Of a stretch of 15,436 bases of DNA, positions 1-6,137 are shown piece after piece (position 1 is the first letter of the stretch; every line of letters starts with the position of its first letter). This DNA comes from Bacteroidales bacterium UBA3289 (GTDB lineage Bacteria > Bacteroidota > Bacteroidia > Bacteroidales > UBA932). The notes beneath the pieces were generated by a model that was not told the DNA's origin, searched no databases, and worked only from the letters and a program-made list of their open reading frames with translations. The stretch covers positions 24,685 through 40,120 of the forward strand of contig DETL01000027.1 of NCBI GenBank assembly GCA_002361625.1, in the 5' to 3' direction. A program made the translations under genes and the position numbers.

Positions 1-257
1 GCGTAGCGCTGGAACACGGTGTTCAGCGGGCGCTCGTGCGGGGGAATGCCGGCGAGCTCCTTGCCTTCCATGAGGATGGATCCTTCGTCCGGCTGCAGGA
101 AGCCTGCGATCATCCTCAGGAGCGTGGTCTTTCCGCAGCCCGAAGGGCCCAGGAGGGTGAGGAACTCACCCCGGCGGATATACAGGTTGATGTCCTCCAG
201 GACCTTCTTGTCGCCGAAAGCCTTGGAGAGATTCTTGATTTCGATGATTTTCTCCAT
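1..257 (-). CDS. potA: Spermidine/putrescine ABC transporter ATP-binding protein, N-terminal part (cut by window edge)
   Basis: Only the first 85 codons are inside the window; the gene runs off the left end. The product would be the cytoplasmic ATPase that powers polyamine import with PotB, PotC and PotD. It begins MEKIIEIKNLSKAFGDKK, has the Walker A loop GPSGCGKTT near residues 40-48, and reaches the Q-loop in the context NTVFQRYA. That context closely matches the NTVFQSYALFPH stretch of E. coli PotA and separates it from most other ABC ATPases. The ATG is 3 nt after the TAG of the porin-like gene upstream, so the two are almost certainly co-transcribed and probably translationally coupled. 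The remaining pot genes should lie just outside the window. Sulfate- or iron-type importers of the same subfamily are the main alternative. Confidence 0.85.
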   Translation of the reverse strand, partial: MEKIIEIKNLSKAFGDKKVLEDINLYIRRGEFLTLLGPSGCGKTTLLRMIAGFLQPDEGSILMEGKELAGIPPHERPLNTVFQRY

Positions 258-260
258 TCC

Positions 261-1286
261 CTAGAAAATGCTGATATTGTACAGGATTCCGAGGGTCAGG
301 GAAGCGAAGGAATAAGCGTGGTCGTAGGATGCGACGGCGTGGACGCGGAGGTCGCGGCTGTCGCGGATCGGGAACCAGTGCAGGGCAAGTCCGCCCCACA
401 TCCGGTTGAAGTTGACTCCCTCGATGGCATGATTCTCATAGCCGCCCTTGGCGAGGATGTCGAACTGCTCGGAGGGGGAGAAGGTCACGACGGGCATGAC
501 CGTGATGCCCTTCATGAGGAGCGCGTCCTCGTCGCCCACGGTGGTGAAGGCGTCCAGGCCCACGGTCCAGCTTTCGAAGTTGAGGCGCTGGCCCAGGGCG
601 ATGACGGGCTGGAACTGCCCCTTGTCCACACCCACTGCCGTGGCGCTCCAGATGGTTTCCAGCGGGCCGTGCTCGCCCCGCCACTCGAAGGAGTAGTTGA
701 AGAGCTTGCTGGCAAAGGGACGCTCGCCGTAAGGGGAAGTGGAGAACTGGAAGCTGAAGGTGTCGCTTTCGGAAGGCATGGTGAAAGCCGCCTTGGCGCC
801 CCACTGGTAGCAGGAGAAGTTCTGCCAGAAGCTGGAGACGAGGGAAGGATGGACCTCGAAGTCGTAGTCGTCGAACTCCAAACCGCCGGTGGTAACCATG
901 TCCTTGCCCAGGGTGAAGGCGAATCCACCGATCTCATAGGTCAGGTACGCCCAGTCCACCCAGTTGGTGTTGTCGGAATAGAAAGTGCTCTTATAGAGCT
1001 GCTTGGTGCTGTCGAAGACATCGTGGACGGAGTCGAAGGCCGCCCAGTGGTTGCAGATGCTGAAGGAGAGGTTTTCGGTCAGATTGCCTTCGAACAGGGA
1101 ATAAAGAGATGTATTGCCGAGTGTGAATTCGCTTCCACCGCCTTTTTCCGTGGGAAAAGTAGGATTGAGGTCAAGTCTCGGAATAACGGACAACTCGACA
1201 CTACGGCCGGAGTTGTCAGCCTCTTGTGCGGACACAAGGAAGCAGGGCAGCAAGGAAGCTGCGCAAACAACCAGGAGTCTCTTCAT
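261..1286 (-). CDS. Outer-membrane porin-like beta-barrel protein upstream of potA
   Basis: The 341-residue product starts with a signal peptide (MKRLLVVCAASLLPCFLVSA, predicted cut before QEAD). The rest is rich in alternating aromatic and polar strands, for example LTLGILYNISIF at the end. The final residue is Phe, typical of BAM-inserted outer-membrane barrels. No lipobox or TonB plug is seen. Length and pattern suggest a porin-like barrel, but I cannot place it in a named porin family. The gene is followed after 3 nt by potA, so a role as the outer-membrane entry route for polyamines is an inference from context. The ATG at 1286 is 68 nt downstream of a good -7 box (1354-1361), which supports the start. 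Function beyond membrane location is unproven. Confidence 0.7.
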   Translation of the reverse strand: MKRLLVVCAASLLPCFLVSAQEADNSGRSVELSVIPRLDLNPTFPTEKGGGSEFTLGNTSLYSLFEGNLTENLSFSICNHWAAFDSVHDVFDSTKQLYKSTFYSDNTNWVDWAYLTYEIGGFAFTLGKDMVTTGGLEFDDYDFEVHPSLVSSFWQNFSCYQWGAKAAFTMPSESDTFSFQFSTSPYGERPFASKLFNYSFEWRGEHGPLETIWSATAVGVDKGQFQPVIALGQRLNFESWTVGLDAFTTVGDEDALLMKGITVMPVVTFSPSEQFDILAKGGYENHAIEGVNFNRMWGGLALHWFPIRDSRDLRVHAVASYDHAYSFASLTLGILYNISIF

Positions 1287-1328
1287 TTTTGAATGACATA
1301 AAAAAGTATTTGGTGATACATGCGGATC

Positions 1329-1344
1329 CCCGCGCGTGCGCGGG
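1329..1344 (-). promoter_or_regulatory. GC-only hairpin at the 5' end of the porin-potA transcript
   Basis: CCCGCGC, then GT, then GCGCGGG form a perfect 7-bp all-GC inverted repeat with a 2-nt loop (or 6 bp with a 4-nt loop). It lies about 10-25 nt downstream of the -7 box at 1354-1361, so it would fold at the very 5' end of the porin-potA mRNA. No T-run follows it on the minus strand, so it is not a standard terminator for the HAD gene upstream. mRNA stabilisation or leader control is inferred. Confidence 0.5.
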
Positions 1345-1353
1345 TTCCGGCTG

Positions 1354-1361
1354 CAAAAGTA
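1354..1361 (-). promoter_or_regulatory. Bacteroidota -7 promoter box for the porin-potA operon
   Basis: On the minus strand the bases read TACTTTTG, a match to the Bacteroidota primary-sigma consensus TAnnTTTG. An A-tract and a TTTTC stretch lie upstream, where the -33 element would be. Transcription would start near 1347, giving a leader of about 60 nt before the ATG at 1286. Confidence 0.65.
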
Positions 1362-1379
1362 AGTATTTTTTTCTGAAAA

Positions 1380-2219
1380 CTATTTATACCGGGACAAAAG
1401 TTTCAACTCGTTGTCCGCTTTGACTTTGTCGATGATGGCGCACACCAGGCGGAAGGTCCTCGAGTCGCGGGTGTAACTGGCCGGCGTGATGAAGTTCACG
1501 CGGCCCTGGCGGAGGAGTTTCTGGGCAACGGAACGCTTGTGCGGGACGGCCGGGTTGAAGACGGCGATGGCATTTCCGCCGAACATGTTCACAATTTTCA
1601 TCGAAGGGACGTCGGTGTCGCCGTCTCCGAAATAGATCATGTTCGTGAAGGGGATGCGCTTCTGGTCGTCGGCCCAGCTTTCATTGACCTTCTTCGCGTC
1701 GCGGGAGGAGAAGATGCCCTTCTGGATCTTGAACAGGAACTGGGTCTTGGCGGTGAAGTCCACCGCAATGCCTGGCCATTCGGCCTCGCCGGATTCGTCA
1801 TAGATGAAACTGCCGGCGAAGATGTGCTTGAACTCCCGGGCGATGGGGGAACCCTCGATGATTTCCTTCAGGCCGGAGGAGTTGATATAGTGTTCGACTT
1901 TGACTCCATGCGCTTCACCGTACTCGTTGACATTCCGGAACCATTCGCGGACGCCGTCGAAAAGCTTGATATCCGCTCCGTAGCGCTTGAAGTCCTCGCG
2001 GGTGAGACGGATTCCGTTCTTGTGGGCCTCGTCGAACATCAACTTCATATAAGCCAATATGTTGGATGCATCCTGCCCCTTGGCGATGCCGTCGCTTTTC
2101 GCCCAGAACTCCTCGGGGGTCTGCCCGATGGCCTGGATGAATCCGAATTCCTGCATGTTGCCGGGGGAAAGGGTTCCGTCGAAATCGTAGATGAGGGCGA
2201 TGATGGGTTTGCGTCTCAT
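1380..2219 (-). CDS. HAD-superfamily phosphatase
   Basis: This 279-residue cytoplasmic protein carries all HAD hydrolase motifs. Motif I is DFDGT with nucleophile D12 and acid/base D14. Motif II is the SS pair at 114-115 in INSSG. The motif III lysine is probably K158 in DFTAKTQ. Motif IV is GDGDTDVPS at 198-206, with D199 and D203 placed for Mg2+. The insert between motifs I and II is helical, as in C1-cap phosphatases of the phosphoserine phosphatase type. The substrate cannot be told from sequence. It is transcribed alone or together with porin-potA: the ATG is about 13 nt from the expected start of a promoter at 2239-2246. No terminator is seen between its stop and the porin promoter, so read-through is possible. 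It is divergent from the acyl-CoA synthetase gene. Confidence 0.85.
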   Translation of the reverse strand: MRRKPIIALIYDFDGTLSPGNMQEFGFIQAIGQTPEEFWAKSDGIAKGQDASNILAYMKLMFDEAHKNGIRLTREDFKRYGADIKLFDGVREWFRNVNEYGEAHGVKVEHYINSSGLKEIIEGSPIAREFKHIFAGSFIYDESGEAEWPGIAVDFTAKTQFLFKIQKGIFSSRDAKKVNESWADDQKRIPFTNMIYFGDGDTDVPSMKIVNMFGGNAIAVFNPAVPHKRSVAQKLLRQGRVNFITPASYTRDSRTFRLVCAIIDKVKADNELKLLSRYK

Positions 2220-2225
2220 AGTCAG

Positions 2226-2233
2226 TACATTTG
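2226..2233 (+). promoter_or_regulatory. Possible distal -7 box for the acyl-CoA synthetase gene
   Basis: TACATTTG matches TAnnTTTG. It lies 43 bp upstream of a second identical octamer at 2269-2276. It overlaps the start region of the HAD transcript on the other strand, so the two may interfere. It may be chance. Confidence 0.3.
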
Positions 2234-2238
2234 TCCTG

Positions 2239-2246
2239 CAAAGATA
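2239..2246 (-). promoter_or_regulatory. -7 promoter box for the HAD phosphatase gene
   Basis: On the minus strand the bases read TATCTTTG, followed by CAGG. This is a very common form of the Bacteroidota -7 element and is repeated at two other promoters in this window. Transcription would begin near 2232, 13 nt before the ATG. Confidence 0.7.
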
Positions 2247-2268
2247 CGGCTTTTCGGGATTTTTTTGC

Positions 2269-2276
2269 TACATTTG
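2269..2276 (+). promoter_or_regulatory. -7 promoter box for the acyl-CoA synthetase gene
   Basis: TACATTTG matches TAnnTTTG and is preceded by a T-tract. The expected transcription start near 2283 leaves about 22 nt of A/T-rich leader before the ATG at 2305. No clear -33 TTTG is seen at the usual distance. Confidence 0.6.
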
Positions 2277-2304
2277 CCTCAATGTACTAAAATTTAATTG
2301 AGAA

Positions 2305-3951
2305 ATGTCTGAGTATCCGCACTACCTGCAAAGGCTTCAGGACGCGACCCGGAAGTACTGGGACAAGCCCGCCCTGAATACCATCGGCGGCGAAAGCCTG
2401 ACCTATGCGCAGATGGCTACGTCTATCGCGCGTTTCCACATCATCTTCGAAAAAGCCGGCTTCAAGAAAGGCGACAAGATCGCCCTCAACGCCCGGAACG
2501 GCGCCCGTTGGGGCTTCGCCTACCTGGCCGTCAATACATATGAAACCGTCATCGTCCCGATCCTCGCGGACTTTACGCCCGAGAGCGTGATGGGCCTGGT
2601 GAACCATTCGGACAGCATCGCCCTGTTCACGAACAAGGACAAGTGGGCGAAGATGGACCCGGAGAAGATGCCCGCCCTGAGGGTGGTATTCGACGTGGAC
2701 ACCTGGGAAGTTCTCCTGTGCCGCGACGAAAAGATCGCCGACGCAGTCGCGCATTGGGACGAGCTTTTCGCTCAGAAGTATCCGAAGGGTTTCGGCCCGG
2801 ATGACGTCCATTTCCCGACGGACAACTGGGACGACCTCTCCACCATCAACTATACTTCCGGTTCCACCGGAGATCCGAAGGGTGTCATGCTCACCTACCG
2901 GAACTTCTGTGCCAATGTGGATTACAGCCAGCGCCATGTCCCGGCCGGTGACAAGATGGTCTCCATGCTTCCGATGGCCCACATGTACGGCCTCGTAATC
3001 GAGTTCATCTATCCGCTGTGCAACGGAACGTCCATCTACTGGCTGGGCAAGGCTCCGACTCCGGCGACCCTCATGAAGGCCTTCGCCGAGGTGAAGCCGT
3101 ACCTGCTGATCACGGTTCCGCTGGTGATGGAGAAGATCTACAAGTCCAAGATCAAGCCCATGCTGGACAAACCCATCATGAAGATCGCCCTGAAGATTCC
3201 CGGCCTGAACAGTATCATCTACAAGAAAGTCCGCGAAGGTCTCCTCGCCGCGTTCGGCGGGAACGTCCAGGAGTTCATCATGGGCGGCGCCGCCCTGAAC
3301 CCCGAGGTCGAGCGCGTGTTCAAGAAGATCAAGTTCCCGTACCTGGTGGGCTATGGCATGACCGAGGCCTGCCCGCTGCTCGCCTATGAGCACTGGACCA
3401 AGTACGTGGCCGGCTCCTGCGGCAAAGCCGTGGACGTGGCCGAGGTCCGCATCGACTCGGACGATCCGCAGCATGTCGTGGGTGAGATACAGGCCCGGGG
3501 CGAGAATATCACCATCGGCTATTACAAGAACCCGGAGGCTACGGCCAACGCCTTCACCGAGGACGGCTGGCTCCGGACGGGAGATCTCGGCATTATCGAT
3601 GCGGAAGGAAATATCTTCATCCGCGGCCGTTCCAAGAACATGATCCTGGGCCCTTCCGGTCAGAACATCTATCCGGAGGAACTGGAGGCTGTCGTGAACA
3701 ACCAGCCGTACGTGATGGAGTCCGTCGTCGTGGACCGCGGCGGCAAACTCGTCGCTCTCGTTTTCCTGGACGAGCAGGCGGTTGCCAAGGCCCTCCTGGA
3801 CCCGGAGGCGAAGGCCAACATCCCGGAGAACATCCGCCTGGGTGCCAACCGTCAGTTCCCGGCCTACAGCCAGATCTCCAAGGTGGAACTCATGGACAAG
3901 CCCTTCGAGAAGACCCCGAAGATGAGTATCCGCCGTTTCCTGTACAAATAG
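2305..3951 (+). CDS. AMP-binding long-chain fatty acid--CoA ligase
   Basis: The 548-residue product is an ANL-superfamily adenylating enzyme that would activate fatty acids to acyl-CoA through an acyl-AMP. It shows the ATP-binding loop YTSGSTGDPKG (183-193), the adenine motif GYGMTEACP (349-357), the hinge region GWLRTGDLG (421-429) and the RGRSKNMILGPSGQNIYPEE stretch (440-459). Length is near the Bacteroidota form and shorter than eukaryotic ACSL. The C-terminal motif reads KTPKMSIRRF. The catalytic Lys of the A10 motif (as in KTPTGKIKR) therefore aligns with Ser541, although Lys539 is two residues away. No signal peptide or membrane segment is seen. It has its own promoters and a terminator after it, so it is probably monocistronic. 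Chain-length preference cannot be read from sequence. Confidence 0.88.
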   Translation: MSEYPHYLQRLQDATRKYWDKPALNTIGGESLTYAQMATSIARFHIIFEKAGFKKGDKIALNARNGARWGFAYLAVNTYETVIVPILADFTPESVMGLVNHSDSIALFTNKDKWAKMDPEKMPALRVVFDVDTWEVLLCRDEKIADAVAHWDELFAQKYPKGFGPDDVHFPTDNWDDLSTINYTSGSTGDPKGVMLTYRNFCANVDYSQRHVPAGDKMVSMLPMAHMYGLVIEFIYPLCNGTSIYWLGKAPTPATLMKAFAEVKPYLLITVPLVMEKIYKSKIKPMLDKPIMKIALKIPGLNSIIYKKVREGLLAAFGGNVQEFIMGGAALNPEVERVFKKIKFPYLVGYGMTEACPLLAYEHWTKYVAGSCGKAVDVAEVRIDSDDPQHVVGEIQARGENITIGYYKNPEATANAFTEDGWLRTGDLGIIDAEGNIFIRGRSKNMILGPSGQNIYPEELEAVVNNQPYVMESVVVDRGGKLVALVFLDEQAVAKALLDPEAKANIPENIRLGANRQFPAYSQISKVELMDKPFEKTPKMSIRRFLYK

Positions 3952-3964
3952 TGACAATTTGTCA
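3952..3964. repeat. Palindrome TGACAA-T-TTGTCA after the acyl-CoA synthetase stop
   Basis: A perfect 6-bp inverted repeat around one central base begins 1 nt after the TAG stop. It is the right size for a dimeric regulator site and lies upstream of htpG, but no independent evidence supports an operator. Confidence 0.3.
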
Positions 3965-3979
3965 GTCCTGCCCGGACTG
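3963..3979 (+). promoter_or_regulatory. Small hairpin between the acyl-CoA synthetase and htpG
   Basis: CAGTCC, a TGCCC loop and GGACTG form a 6-bp stem. There is no T-run after it, so it is a poor terminator alone. Its GACTG arm could also pair with CAGTC in the 3' arm of the next hairpin (4019-4023), so the two could be alternatives. Confidence 0.4.
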
Positions 3980-4002
3980 GCTTGCAATTTGACGATAAAG
4001 GA

Positions 4003-4030
4003 CCGGCTGCCCGAAAGGCAGTCGGTTTTT
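4003..4030 (+). terminator. Intrinsic terminator or attenuator-like hairpin just before htpG
   Basis: CCGGCTGCC, loop CGAAA and GGCAGTCGG give a 9-bp stem (one G-T pair), extended by an A-T pair and followed by TTTTT. It should end the acyl-CoA synthetase transcript. It ends only 22 nt before the htpG ATG, and no TAnnTTTG box fits in that gap. Transcription reaching htpG therefore probably crosses it. Confidence 0.75.
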
Positions 4031-4052
4031 CGTCTATAAACGTAATTAAGAT

Positions 4053-6053
4053 ATGGCAAACAAAGGACAGATCGGTGTTACCACCGAAAACATTTTTCCG
4101 GTAATCAAGCAGTTCCTGTATTCCGACCATGAGATTTTCCTCCGCGAACTCGTCGCGAACGCGGTCGATGCGACCCAGAAGCTGAAGGCCCTGGCCGCTT
4201 CCGGCGACATGAAGGAGGAACTCGGCGACCTGAAGGTCCGCATCGAGCTCGATGAGAAAGAGAAGACCCTGAAAGTCATCGACAACGGCATCGGCATGAC
4301 GGAAGAGGAGGTCGATAAGTACATCAACCAGATCGCCTTCTCCTCCGCGGGCGAGTTCCTGGAGAAGTACAAGGACCAGATTGGCAGCATCATCGGCCAC
4401 TTCGGCCTCGGTTTCTACAGCGCGTTCATGGTCTCGAAGAAGGTCACCATCGAAACCCTCTCCTGGAAGGAAGGTGCCAAGGCCGTGAAATGGACCTGCG
4501 ACGGCTCCCCGGCCTATGAGATGGAGGAGATCGACAAGAAGGAGCGCGGCACCGTCATCACCCTGTACCTGGACGACGATTCCGCGGAGTACGCGGAGAA
4601 AGCCCGCATCGAAGGCCTCCTGAACAAGTATTGCAAGTTCATGCCGGTTCCGATCGTCTTCGGCAAGGAGCAGGAGTGGAAGGACGGCAAGTATGTCGAT
4701 ACCGACAAGGACAAGGTCATCAACGGCGTGGAGCCTCTCTGGGCCAAATCCCCGTCCGACCTGAAGGAAGAGGATTATCTCTCGTTCTACCGGACGCTGT
4801 TCCCGATGAACGAGGAACCGCTGTTCTATATCCATCTGAACGTCGATTATCCTTTCAACCTCACCGGCATCCTGTATTTCCCGAAACTGAAGGACCGTGT
4901 GGCCGTGGAACGGAACAAGATTTCCCTCTATTGCAACCAGATGTTCGTCACGGACCATGTGGACAACATCGTCCCGGACTTCATGACCCTGCTGCACGGC
5001 GTCATCGACTCCCCGGACATTCCGTTGAACGTTTCCAGGAGCTATCTCCAGAGTGATGCCAACGTGAAGAAGATTTCCACGTACATCACCAAGAAGGTCG
5101 CCGACCGGCTGGAAGACATCTTCAAGAACCAGCGGACGGACCTTGAGAAGAAGTGGGACAACCTCAAGCTGTTCATCGAGTACGGCATGCTGTCCGACGA
5201 GAAATTCTGCGACCGGGCCCTCAAGTTCGCCCTCCTCAAGAACACCGACGGCAAGTTCTTCTCCTTCGACGAGTACAAGACGGCCGTGGAAGGCGCCCAG
5301 ACGGACAAGGACAAGAAGCGCGTGTACCTCTATGCGACCGATGTGGAAGGCCAGTATGCCTACATCGAGGCCGCGAAGGCGAAGGGCTATGACGTGCTCC
5401 TGATGGACTGCGAGCTGGATTCCCACTATGTGAACCTGCTGGAGCGCAAGCTCGAGGACACCCGCTTCGCCCGGGTGGACTCCGACGCCGTGGAGAACCT
5501 GATCCCGAAGGAGGAGAAGGTGAAACTGGAGATGAAGGAAGACGAGCGCTACGACCTGGAGAACCTGTTCAAGGCCGTCCTCCCCGCCGGCAAGGACTAC
5601 TACGTAGTGGGGGACAACCTGGGTGCCGATGCGGCTCCGATCCTCATCACCCAGAGCGAGTTCATGCGCCGGTACCGCGAAATGAGCGCTCTCGGCGGCG
5701 GCATGAATTTCTACGGCGAGATGCCGGAGAGCTACAACATCACCGTGAACATGGAGAACCCGCTGGTGGCCAAGATCTGGGCCGCGAAGCAGACCGACGT
5801 CGCCCCGCAGGGCGAACTCCCGGCCGAAGCTCCGTCCGATGCTTCCGACACGGAAAAGGATGCCGCGCGCAAGGCCCGCGAAGAGGTCCGCAAGGCCCAC
5901 AAGGCCGATGTCGAGGCCTTCGCCGCCGGCAACGAGATCCTGCACCAGATCACGGACCTGGCCCTCCTTGCGAACGGTATGCTCAAGGGCAAGGCCCTGA
6001 GCGACTTCATCGCCCGCAGCCAGAAGGTCGTCACGGACGCTTATCTGAAATAA
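4053..6053 (+). CDS. htpG: Molecular chaperone HtpG (Hsp90)
   Basis: The 666-residue product is bacterial Hsp90, an ATP-driven dimeric chaperone of the cytoplasm. The GHKL ATPase domain is complete: GQIGVTTENIFPVIKQFLYS near the start, the catalytic glutamate E32 and ATP/Mg-binding N36 in FLRELVANAVDA, DNGIGM (77-82) and the lid region GHFGLGFYSAF (115-125). The middle domain follows, with LNVSRSYLQ and its conserved Arg. The C-terminal dimerisation part ends with a Lys/Ala-rich linker of TEKDAARKAREEVRKA type. Length is slightly above E. coli HtpG (624), as usual in Bacteroidota. Codon use is strongly biased to C/G endings, which fits high expression and explains long false open frames on the other strand. 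A hairpin lies 22 nt before the ATG, and a strong terminator follows the stop. Confidence 0.97.
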   Translation: MANKGQIGVTTENIFPVIKQFLYSDHEIFLRELVANAVDATQKLKALAASGDMKEELGDLKVRIELDEKEKTLKVIDNGIGMTEEEVDKYINQIAFSSAGEFLEKYKDQIGSIIGHFGLGFYSAFMVSKKVTIETLSWKEGAKAVKWTCDGSPAYEMEEIDKKERGTVITLYLDDDSAEYAEKARIEGLLNKYCKFMPVPIVFGKEQEWKDGKYVDTDKDKVINGVEPLWAKSPSDLKEEDYLSFYRTLFPMNEEPLFYIHLNVDYPFNLTGILYFPKLKDRVAVERNKISLYCNQMFVTDHVDNIVPDFMTLLHGVIDSPDIPLNVSRSYLQSDANVKKISTYITKKVADRLEDIFKNQRTDLEKKWDNLKLFIEYGMLSDEKFCDRALKFALLKNTDGKFFSFDEYKTAVEGAQTDKDKKRVYLYATDVEGQYAYIEAAKAKGYDVLLMDCELDSHYVNLLERKLEDTRFARVDSDAVENLIPKEEKVKLEMKEDERYDLENLFKAVLPAGKDYYVVGDNLGADAAPILITQSEFMRRYREMSALGGGMNFYGEMPESYNITVNMENPLVAKIWAAKQTDVAPQGELPAEAPSDASDTEKDAARKAREEVRKAHKADVEAFAAGNEILHQITDLALLANGMLKGKALSDFIARSQKVVTDAYLK

Positions 6054-6067
6054 GGAATCCAGATTCC
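6054..6067. repeat. Short hairpin directly after the htpG stop
   Basis: GGAATC-CA-GATTCC is a perfect 6-bp inverted repeat starting at the base after TAA. It abuts and shares bases with the dispersed repeat at 6061-6087. Confidence 0.5.
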
Positions 6068-6087
6068 TTCGCTTCGCTCGGAATGAC
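6061..6087 (-). repeat. Dispersed intergenic repeat, copy A (CGAAGCGAAGG type)
   Basis: Read on the minus strand this begins GTCATTCCGAGCGAAGC and continues GAAGGAATCT. A diverged copy lies at 9541-9568 on the plus strand. It folds as TTCC-tt-CGC-TTC-GC-tc-GGAA. Similar sequences, which translate to SERSEG-like peptides, are spread through intergenic DNA of many gut bacteria. Here the copy merges into the htpG terminator. Confidence 0.65.
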
Positions 6088-6110
6088 AGGCCTGTCGTTC
6101 CGAGTTTTTT
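6077..6110 (+). terminator. Strong intrinsic terminator of htpG
   Basis: CTCGGAATGACA, loop GGCC and TGTCGTTCCGAG form a 12-bp stem with one G-T wobble, followed directly by TTTTTT. The left arm is shared with the dispersed repeat copy A. Confidence 0.9.
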
Positions 6111-6124
6111 GTTATTCTTTTTCC

Positions 6125-6132
6125 TATCTTTG
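6125..6132 (+). promoter_or_regulatory. -7 promoter box of the PuuD-like lipoprotein gene, giving a leaderless mRNA
   Basis: TATCTTTG is an ideal TAnnTTTG match that ends 5 nt before the ATG at 6138. It is the only candidate promoter between the htpG terminator and the gene, so the transcript should start at or within a few bases of the ATG. A GTG at 6132 overlaps the box and is therefore not a credible start. Confidence 0.65.
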
Positions 6133-6137
6133 TGACA

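Noticed and set aside
36..1292. A 418-codon plus-strand open frame opposite potA and the porin-like gene
   Set aside because: It is a composition shadow: the minus strand has the PotA Walker A motif and a signal-peptide barrel protein.
2224..2286. Near-inverted AGTACA/TGTACT pair flanking the divergent HAD and acyl-CoA synthetase promoters, considered as an operator
   Set aside because: The arms are short and about 50 bp apart, so chance is likely. I kept only the promoter boxes.
2287..4059. A 590-codon minus-strand open frame opposite the acyl-CoA synthetase
   Set aside because: No family motif, biased composition, and full overlap with a clear ANL enzyme on the plus strand.
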